From a bacterium Ga0077546 (lineage in GTDB: Bacteria; Cyanobacteriota; Vampirovibrionia; Obscuribacterales; Obscuribacteraceae), in the NCBI GenBank assembly GCA_001464165.1, contig LNEX01000326.1, positions 1-35,570 of the forward strand: a stretch of 35,570 bases of DNA, written 5' to 3'. The position numbers and the translations under genes were made by a program. Under the pieces are notes generated by a model. That model searched no databases, had not been told where the DNA came from, and worked only from the letters and a program-made list of their open reading frames with translations. The stretch's first letter is position 1. Each line of letters starts with the position of its first letter. Positions 30,538 through 35,570 of this stretch are shown here, piece after piece.

Positions 30538-31707
30538 CTACATTTTGGCAGGAGGCTGGTCGGGTATCGAATTTCGTTTATCATCGAACATGTTTTCATC
30601 ATTCGGCACAGTCTGCGCATCAGGGCGGCTCTGCGGTGGAGCATCTAACCGCCTGGTTGTGCCATCACCATTTTGCGGCAGTGGCTGATTGCTCGGAGCG
30701 ATATTGCCATCACCAGTTTGCTCCGCCGGCTTCTCGCCTGTATTAGCTCTTTCTTCTGGCTTTTGCTTTTCATCTGGCTGTTTCAAACTGGGAAGAATGA
30801 ACTTTTGACCGGGATAGATCAAATCTTCGTCTTTGATCTCTTTTCTATTTCTCTCTACAATTTTGTCGACATAATTTCTTATGCTTGCGTTCGTGACCTC
30901 GCCGGATTGGTCGTGGGCGGCTTTCAATTCGGCTTTAGCTATGTTCCAAAGACAATCACCATTTTCCACAATATAAGTTTTCTCTTTAGACTGATCGGTC
31001 ACATCTTTCTTTTGTTCAGCGCTTTGCTCAGCGTTTGTTTCGGAAGAAGGATTTATTTGCTCTTTGTTCGTCTCCGGATTTGTTTGCTCTGAAGCCGGAG
31101 ATGCGTTTGTGTCCGAGACAGGAGGCACGGTTTGGTCTGAAGAAGGAGACGCAGTTTGGTCTGAACTAGGAGAAACAGTTCCTGAATTTGGAACCTCGTC
31201 TATACCATTTGGTTGAGAGGGCGCTAATGTCTCTGGGCTGGCAGTTGTACTTGGAGAAGCTGGTGGCAACGACTCAGGGCTGCCACTAGGGCTAGTCGGA
31301 TTAGCATTGGCCTTCTCTTCAATGGCTTTATCAAAAACAGATGCAAGAAATTCGCTGGCTTGCTCAGAAGTTACTTTGTTTTCTTCGACCTTAGCAGACA
31401 TGTCTCTTTCAGCGACGACAGAGAAGTCGTCAGCACTTCTCAATTGCACATGATTGTTAGTTCTATCAAAAACTACTAATGCGTCCTTTTCTCCTTGCTC
31501 CGACTGCAACCTGTCTTGACCAACTAGGTCAAGAGTTGGAAATTGCTGGTGTAAAACCTCATTGAAAGCAGTGCGTTCCGCTTTCTGCTCTTGCGCTGTG
31601 GTGTTATTGCTCAGTTCTTTATAGACTTCTGTGAAATTGGGTTTCTCGGCATTGCTTCCGATGGCAGCCTCACTAGATGCCTTGATCTGATTTACTTCGA
31701 GGGTCAT
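30538..31707 (-). CDS. LysM-domain protein with long low-complexity linkers
   Basis: The 389-residue protein has a LysM motif at about 245-315 (KTYIVENGDCLWNIA ... NRKEIKDEDLIYPGQKFILP), a peptidoglycan- or chitin-binding module. It is flanked by Ser/Pro/Thr/Glu/Asn-rich disordered regions; the one ahead of LysM contains a degenerate repeat of the SSDQTxSP type. The N-terminal 130 residues contain a short folded-looking segment with VVFDRTNNHVQLRSADDFSVV. No signal peptide is visible although the domain binds cell wall. The start MTLEVNQ is set by AGGAG six bases upstream; the frame is open 11 codons further. A copy of the shared promoter lies upstream and two hairpins lie downstream. Confidence 0.82.
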   Translation of the reverse strand: MTLEVNQIKASSEAAIGSNAEKPNFTEVYKELSNNTTAQEQKAERTAFNEVLHQQFPTLDLVGQDRLQSEQGEKDALVVFDRTNNHVQLRSADDFSVVAERDMSAKVEENKVTSEQASEFLASVFDKAIEEKANANPTSPSGSPESLPPASPSTTASPETLAPSQPNGIDEVPNSGTVSPSSDQTASPSSDQTVPPVSDTNASPASEQTNPETNKEQINPSSETNAEQSAEQKKDVTDQSKEKTYIVENGDCLWNIAKAELKAAHDQSGEVTNASIRNYVDKIVERNRKEIKDEDLIYPGQKFILPSLKQPDEKQKPEERANTGEKPAEQTGDGNIAPSNQPLPQNGDGTTRRLDAPPQSRPDAQTVPNDENMFDDKRNSIPDQPPAKM

Positions 31708-31778
31708 ATTCTTCTCCTGCGAATTTGCGTTTCTACTCAACGAGCGCTCGCAATTTCTGTGTTTGTGCCAACTCCCTT

Positions 31779-31809
31779 AAGTTAGAGACTACTCTGTGAC
31801 AGGTCCATA
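31779..31809 (-). promoter_or_regulatory. Shared promoter element, copy E (LysM gene)
   Basis: On the minus strand it is TATG-GACC-TGTCAC, then 11 bases, then TAACTT (31779-31784). The proposed -10 lies 71 bases upstream of the ATG at 31707. Confidence 0.65.
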
Positions 31810-32292
31810 CGGTTCTTCAGTCTGAATACGTACAATCACCATGCTTTGAACCAGCTATTTTCTGCTTACAAAACTTTTTAGTCACGCGAACTGTTCAACC
31901 ATATTTTGTTTTTTTGAAAGGGAACTAAGGCTGTGAGCCATTCCCCACATGACAACCAAGGTGCTCTGCAGGCCTCTTGCATGGCTATTTTCGCAATCCT
32001 TTATAGCGACAAAACCACGCCGCGGACTAGTTGATTCGGGCACATACAATCTGTTTTGTTCAGGGTATCTTCCAATTCACATTTCTCGAGCAACCCGCAA
32101 AAACCGCAAGCATTCCAAACTTTTCTCACCAGTAAATCAATTCACTAGCTATGTGTATTGCACCAGCTATGTGTATTTCACTATCTATGGCAATTGGCAC
32201 GGCGAGATGACTCTTTGAGAACTACGGCAATGCGAGGCCCTGAGGAAAAGTAGGAAGTGAGAAAAATGTCCACAAAGCCAATTAGGAATTTT
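31810..32292. other. Gene-free region upstream of the terD cluster
   Basis: An 89-codon plus-strand frame at 31949 has atypical composition and no ribosome-binding site, so I treat it as non-coding. The region carries the 18-bp tandem repeat and presumably the promoter of the terD operon, which I could not place with confidence. Confidence 0.45.
32143..32196 (+). repeat. 18-bp tandem repeat, three units, upstream of terD cluster
   Basis: Units at 32143-32160, 32161-32178 and 32179-32196 begin CACTAGCTATG, CACCAGCTATG and CACTATCTATG. The first two differ at two positions; the third is more diverged. The third unit reads TATGGCAATTGGCAC, reminiscent of the TATG-N4-TGTCAC promoter element. The array ends 96 bases before the first terD start, a position expected for regulator-binding sites. 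Confidence 0.7.
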
Positions 32293-32880
32293 ATGTCTAA
32301 CCAAACCGTAATCTCTCTGACCAAAGGCGCTAAGTTGTCACTCACCAAACCCGGCGAATCTTCACCCACCGAAGTATTTGTCGGATGCGGCTGGGACCCT
32401 GCACCTGATGCCGGTGAGATCGACTTAGACCTATCAGCGATATTATTCGACCAAGACGGCAAGGTAGTCGATACAGTGTGGTTCCGCGCCAAACATAGCC
32501 GACGCGACCCCATCTACTCAAGCGGTGACAACCGCACCGGCGCTGGAGAAGGTGACGATGAAGTGATCAAAGTCAAACTCGCCAAAATCGACCAGAATGT
32601 GAAATCGATCGTCTTCGTCATAACCTCATATTTGGGTCAGCCATTCACTATAATTCGCAACGCTTTTGCTCGCCTTGTTGATGTTTCGACCGGTAAGGAG
32701 CAAGAAAAGTTCCGCTATGATGTCTCTGGCATGGGCGCCTCTACGGCACTAGTAATGGTGAAACTCTATCGCCACAACGGAGAATGGAAAATCAACGCCA
32801 TTGGTGACACTCTGCCCGCACTCACTGCAGGCTGCACTGTCGAAGACACCACAGCAGCAATCAAAAACGCCTACTTATAA
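32293..32880 (+). CDS. TerD-family protein 1 (divergent, TerZ/TerX-like)
   Basis: The 195-residue protein has one TerD domain. Family marks are SLTKGAKLSLTKPG at the N-terminus, GWDPAPDAGEIDLDLSAILFD, the acidic calcium loop GDNRTGAGEGDDEVIKVKL and NAFARLVDVSTG. Its C-terminus diverges from the other three (no WKF...GQGFDGGFKALCAE ending). TerD proteins bind calcium and support tolerance to tellurite, phage, colicin and other envelope stress. I start at MSNQTV because AGGA lies six bases upstream; the frame runs 12 codons further. It is the first of four tandem terD genes, separated from the next by a hairpin. Confidence 0.88.
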   Translation: MSNQTVISLTKGAKLSLTKPGESSPTEVFVGCGWDPAPDAGEIDLDLSAILFDQDGKVVDTVWFRAKHSRRDPIYSSGDNRTGAGEGDDEVIKVKLAKIDQNVKSIVFVITSYLGQPFTIIRNAFARLVDVSTGKEQEKFRYDVSGMGASTALVMVKLYRHNGEWKINAIGDTLPALTAGCTVEDTTAAIKNAYL

Positions 32881-32898
32881 GTAGTGCTTGTCTCAACA

Positions 32899-32916
32899 GC
32901 TGGCAACCCTGCCAGC
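32899..32916 (+). other. Intercistronic hairpin, terD1-terD2
   Basis: A perfect seven-base-pair stem GCTGGCA/TGCCAGC with an ACCC loop and no T-tract lies 19 bases after the terD1 stop. It is not a typical terminator, and equivalent hairpins occur in the following gaps. Confidence 0.65.
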
Positions 32917-32953
32917 AAGTTCACAGTTCACAGTCACAACACAAGAAAAAATC

Positions 32954-33574
32954 ATGACTACTGCAATCAGCTTGACCAAGAAAGTCGCTCCCGGCCAAAA
33001 GATTTCACTGACAAAAGACAATCCTGGTTTGAGCAAAATTCTGATCGGAATGGGCTGGAACCCACGTCGCACTGACGGTAAGAAATTCGACCTAGACGCT
33101 GCCTGCTTTCTCATCACCGCCGATGGCAAAATTCGCGAAGCCCACGACATGGTGTCCTACGTAGAAGGTTTTCAGACTCATCCCAGCAATGCAGTCATTT
33201 ACGGTGGCGACAATAAAGATGGAGAAGGCGAGGGTGATGATGAAACTCTAAACGTTGATCTCGCCCTGATGCCCGCTGATATCGCCAAGATTGTCTTTAC
33301 CGCAAGTATCTACGCAGGTCGCACTCGCCAGCAAAACTTTGGTATGGTCGATGGTGCATATGCACGGCTGGTTGATGCCACATCAAATACCGAACTATAT
33401 AAGTTCGATCTTTCCGAAGAAGCTTCAACAAACACTGCTGTTATTCTTGTGCGAATCTATCGCCACGGAACTGAATGGAAGTTCGAGGGTGTCGGACAAG
33501 GGTTCGATGGTGGCTTCAAAGCTCTATGCGCCGAGTACGGCCTAGAAGTAGAAGAAGAAGTCGACCAAGGCTAA
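32954..33574 (+). CDS. terD: TerD-family protein 2
   Basis: This is a canonical TerD protein of 206 residues. It shows GMGWNPRRTDGKKFDLDAACFLI, the acidic loop GDNKDGEGEGDDE with VDL, FGMVDGAYARLVDATSNTELYKFDLSEEAS and WKFEGVGQGFDGGFKALCAEYGLEV. Compared with the usual approximately 192 residues, there is a short insertion in the fourth-strand region (SYVEGFQTHPSN). Only about two dozen of 206 residues differ from the next gene product, so these are recent tandem duplicates. I start at MTTAISL, which matches its paralogs; the frame is open 22 codons further. The ribosome-binding site is weak, consistent with downstream placement in an operon. The tail is acidic (EVEEEVDQG). Confidence 0.92.
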   Translation: MTTAISLTKKVAPGQKISLTKDNPGLSKILIGMGWNPRRTDGKKFDLDAACFLITADGKIREAHDMVSYVEGFQTHPSNAVIYGGDNKDGEGEGDDETLNVDLALMPADIAKIVFTASIYAGRTRQQNFGMVDGAYARLVDATSNTELYKFDLSEEASTNTAVILVRIYRHGTEWKFEGVGQGFDGGFKALCAEYGLEVEEEVDQG

Positions 33575-33601
33575 GATCATTAGCCAAATAATTAGCCAGA
33601 A

Positions 33602-33627
33602 CCGCAGCAAATTTCTCTTTGCTGCGG
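33602..33627 (+). other. Intercistronic hairpin, terD2-terD3
   Basis: A perfect ten-base-pair stem CCGCAGCAAA/TTTGCTGCGG with a six-base loop is followed by CTCAAG, so there is no terminator T-run. It is the strongest of the terD intergenic hairpins. Confidence 0.75.
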
Positions 33628-33682
33628 CTCAAGACACTCGCACAGTTGACAAAATTCACAAACAAAACTACAGGTAATTACC

Positions 33683-34303
33683 ATGACAGCTACAATCAGC
33701 TTGACCAAGAAAGTCGCTCCGGGCCAAAAAATTTCTCTGACAAAGGACAATCCTGGCTTAAAAAATATCATTATCGGTATGGGTTGGAACCCTCGTCGTA
33801 CCGATGGTAAGAAATTCGACCTAGACGCTGCGTGCTTTCTCATCACCGCCGATGGCAAGATTCGCGCGCCCCACGATATGGTCTCCTACGTAGAAGGCTT
33901 CCAGACCCATCCCAGCAACTCAGTCATCTATGCTGGCGACAACAAGGATGGTCAAGGCGAAGGTGATGATGAGACCATAAAAGTTGATCTCTCCTCAGTA
34001 CCAGCCGACATCGCTAAAATCGTCTTCACCGCAAGTGTGTACGCCGGTCGCACACGCCTGCAAAACTTCGGCATGGTTGATGGTGCATATGCGCGTCTAA
34101 TTGATGCTACATCCAACAACGAGCTATATAAGTTCGATCTCTCGGAAGAAGCATCAACAAACACCGCTGTCATTCTTGTGCGCCTCTATCGCGCTGGCAC
34201 AGAATGGAAATTTGAAGGAGTTGGTCAAGGCTTTGACGGTGGCTTCAAAGCTCTGTGCGCCGAGCACGGCCTAGAAGTTGATGAAGAAGTCGACGAAGGC
34301 TAA
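33683..34303 (+). CDS. terD: TerD-family protein 3
   Basis: This is a tandem near-duplicate of TerD protein 2, also 206 residues and sharing the SYVEGFQTHPSN insertion. Differences cluster at the N-terminus (KNIIIG for SKILIG), around the calcium loop (GDNKDGQGEGDDETIKVDLSSV) and at a few conservative sites. All acidic residues of the calcium loop are kept. Retention of two such similar copies suggests dosage benefit, hetero-oligomerisation or very recent duplication. The ATG follows an ACAGGTAATTACC leader with a modest ribosome-binding site. Confidence 0.92.
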   Translation: MTATISLTKKVAPGQKISLTKDNPGLKNIIIGMGWNPRRTDGKKFDLDAACFLITADGKIRAPHDMVSYVEGFQTHPSNSVIYAGDNKDGQGEGDDETIKVDLSSVPADIAKIVFTASVYAGRTRLQNFGMVDGAYARLIDATSNNELYKFDLSEEASTNTAVILVRLYRAGTEWKFEGVGQGFDGGFKALCAEHGLEVDEEVDEG

Positions 34304-34326
34304 TTCTATTTGCTACACAGTTACGA

Positions 34327-34360
34327 TTGGCAGAAGCGAAGAGCTCATAGCTCCTGCCAA
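34327..34360 (+). other. Intercistronic hairpin, terD3-terD4
   Basis: TTGGCAG (34327-34333) pairs with CTGCCAA (34354-34360). An inner GAGCT/AGCTC stem around CAT forms a nested structure. No T-tract follows. Confidence 0.65.
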
Positions 34361-34419
34361 TAACTCACACCACTGAAAACACTCACAAAACTCAAAAAAA
34401 ACAATCACTGGTAATCGGT

Positions 34420-34989
34420 ATGACTACAGCATCTAGCCTCAGTTTGACAAAAGGTCAGAAACTAAGTTTGACTAAAGAACACCCGGGCTTTACCAATATA
34501 CTTGTTGGACTCGGCTGGAACCCCCGACGCACCACAGGCAAGAAGTTTGACCTTGATGCTTCGGCCTTCTTAACTGGTCCAGACGGGAAAATTCGCGACG
34601 GCGGCGCTGTCATTCATAACGGTGACAATCAAGATGGTGAGGGCGAAGGAGATGACGAAACCCTGTCGATTGATCTGACCAAAGTGCCTGCTGATATTCA
34701 AGCGATTGTAATCGCAGTCAGCATTTATGCGGGTCGTCAGCGGCAACAAAATTTCGGCATGGTAGACGGCGCCTTCGTGCGCTTAGTCGACCCCGCTAAT
34801 GGCAACGAGGTACGTCGCTTTGATCTCTCTGAAGAAGCTTCGACGGTCACTTCGATGATATTCGTGCGCTTCTACCGCAAAGACAACGGCTGGAGCTTAG
34901 CGGCCGTGGCTCAGGGTTACGACGGTGGCCTCAAACGCTTGTGCGCCGAGCACGGTCTAGAAGTTGAAGAAGAAGTCGACGAAGGCTAA
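34420..34989 (+). CDS. terD: TerD-family protein 4
   Basis: This 189-residue protein is the family's usual length. It keeps GLGWNPRRTTGKKFDLDASAFL, the calcium loop GDNQDGEGEGDDETLSIDL and FGMVDGAFVRLVDPANGNEVRRFDLSEEAS. It lacks the strand/loop (MVSYVEGFQTHPSN) present in TerD 2 and 3, reading DGKIRDGGAVIHNGDN instead. The ending AAVAQGYDGGLKRLCAEHGLEVEEEVDEG matches the tail of TerD 3 almost exactly. It is the last terD of the tandem and lies 136 bases before the vWA gene. Confidence 0.92.
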   Translation: MTTASSLSLTKGQKLSLTKEHPGFTNILVGLGWNPRRTTGKKFDLDASAFLTGPDGKIRDGGAVIHNGDNQDGEGEGDDETLSIDLTKVPADIQAIVIAVSIYAGRQRQQNFGMVDGAFVRLVDPANGNEVRRFDLSEEASTVTSMIFVRFYRKDNGWSLAAVAQGYDGGLKRLCAEHGLEVEEEVDEG

Positions 34990-34999
34990 TTTTGAATAA

Positions 35000-35044
35000 C
35001 TAGCTCTGACTGCCAAAACAGCTAGAAATACGAGCTTCGGCTTG
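35000..35044 (+). other. Intercistronic hairpins, terD4-vWA gene
   Basis: CTAGCT (35000-35005) can pair with AGCTAG (35020-35025). Next to it CGAGC-TTCG-GCTTG forms a tight tetraloop stem with wobble or mismatch. Both are short, and neither has a T-tract immediately after. Confidence 0.45.
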
Positions 35045-35125
35045 TGTTTCTGGCTTCATTTCAGTGCTCATTTCCATGCATCCATACAGATAATCAATCA
35101 ATAATTCAAAGGAATAATAGATATC

Positions 35126-35570
35126 ATGGCTCTCAGTCTAACAAAACTAAACGAAGTCAAGAAACGCGGTGCGCTCAACGTCAATGGTGTTAGCTTCATC
35201 GATAAGAGCGGCAGCATGACTTGGGGCTCAGAAAAAAATGATCGCGGCACTAGCCGCTGGGATATTTCAATCAAAGTCAATACCGAAATAACCAAAGCAG
35301 TATGCGAATTCGACGATGACGGCATCGACTTAGTGTTCTTCAATGACGGCTACAAAGTAGTCACCGGTGTGACTGAAGATAAAGTGCGTTCCATTTTCGC
35401 CAGTCAAACACCCGGCAGCGGCACCAGCTTGGCTGCGCCACTGCGCGAGATGGTCAACAAATATTTGCCAGCCAAGATCAAGACCCCCGCTCAAAGTGGC
35501 GGTTTTATGCGCAAAGAGAGCCTGGCAGTCTATGAAACTATCAGTCCGGAAAAACCTGTCGCATTTTTGA
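35126..35570 (+). CDS. vWA-domain protein of the Ter cluster, truncated by the window edge
   Basis: The frame is open from the ATG at 35126 to the end of the window (148 codons, no stop). It encodes a von Willebrand A domain: metal-site DKSGSM near residues 26-31, a GTSLAAPL stretch supplying the threonine, and FNDGYKVVTG. AAGGA lies upstream at a longish 12-base spacing. vWA proteins are standard partners of TerD (TerF, TerY). Here the N-terminus MALSLTKLNEV echoes the SLTK opening of the TerD proteins, so it may have been built on or aligned with the same leader. The C-terminus cannot be seen. Confidence 0.82.
   Translation, partial: MALSLTKLNEVKKRGALNVNGVSFIDKSGSMTWGSEKNDRGTSRWDISIKVNTEITKAVCEFDDDGIDLVFFNDGYKVVTGVTEDKVRSIFASQTPGSGTSLAAPLREMVNKYLPAKIKTPAQSGGFMRKESLAVYETISPEKPVAFL

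Noticed and set aside
32143..32196. Possible CRISPR remnant
   Set aside because: Units are contiguous 18-bp repeats without spacers, and no cas genes are present.
31949..32218. 89-codon plus-strand frame upstream of terD
   Set aside because: No ribosome-binding site, unlikely composition, and its end covers the 18-bp repeat array.

Overview
The window is bacterial chromosomal DNA: dense genes, Shine-Dalgarno-led starts (mostly GGAG-type, a few TTG starts), rho-independent terminators, and no tRNA, rRNA, CRISPR array or transposase that I could see. Base composition is mid-range. RlpA-like and LysM proteins suggest a peptidoglycan-bearing, possibly diderm organism. The gene mix (ClpC-type unfoldases, many TerD proteins, many unrecognised helical proteins) gives a weak impression of a non-photosynthetic relative of Cyanobacteria (Vampirovibrionia/Obscuribacterales type), but nothing here proves that.

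Layout. 1-4 kb (minus strand): a Glu/Leu-type dehydrogenase with its terminator, a small unknown gene, a ROK-family sugar kinase broken by a frameshift/deletion, a degenerate isochorismatase-fold protein and a small membrane protein. 4-7.5 kb (plus, with one minus gene): a 680-base gene-free stretch, an unknown helical protein, a SAM methyltransferase, a second small membrane protein and a 69-residue protein. 7.5-25 kb (minus): a long co-oriented series. In transcription order from 24.96 kb it reads: putative HExxH metallopeptidase, thiamine-diphosphate enzyme (acetolactate synthase-like), beta-propeller-like protein, ClpC-like ATPase with a dead first AAA module, ClpP-type peptidase, two unknown proteins, an intact ClpC-like ATPase, PhzF-family protein, unknown protein, isochorismatase-fold protein, glucosamine-6-phosphate deaminase, and a TerD-vWA fusion (TerF-like). 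25-32 kb: a membrane-anchored unknown protein, a trypsin-fold protease, an RlpA-like protein, a three-gene operon of small and His/Gly-rich proteins, and a LysM protein. 32.3 kb to the right edge (plus): four tandem terD paralogs followed by a vWA-domain gene that runs off the window.

How it fits together. TerD and vWA genes at both ends flank a Clp proteolysis locus, so the window reads as a Ter-type stress/defence neighbourhood (TerD, TerF-like and vWA proteins; TerC and TerB are not seen) combined with a dedicated two-unfoldase Clp protease, a possible zinc protease and small-molecule enzymes. The Ter families are known to travel together. The link to a paired ClpC/ClpP machine is my inference from gene order.

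The strongest unexpected signal is regulatory. Five genes are preceded, on the correct strand, by the same rigid element TATG-N4-TGTCAC-N11-TA-N3-T. They are the methyltransferase, the 69-residue protein, the trypsin-like protease, the RlpA-like protein and the LysM protein. This looks like a shared promoter class. The three envelope-type products among them have no visible Sec signal peptide.
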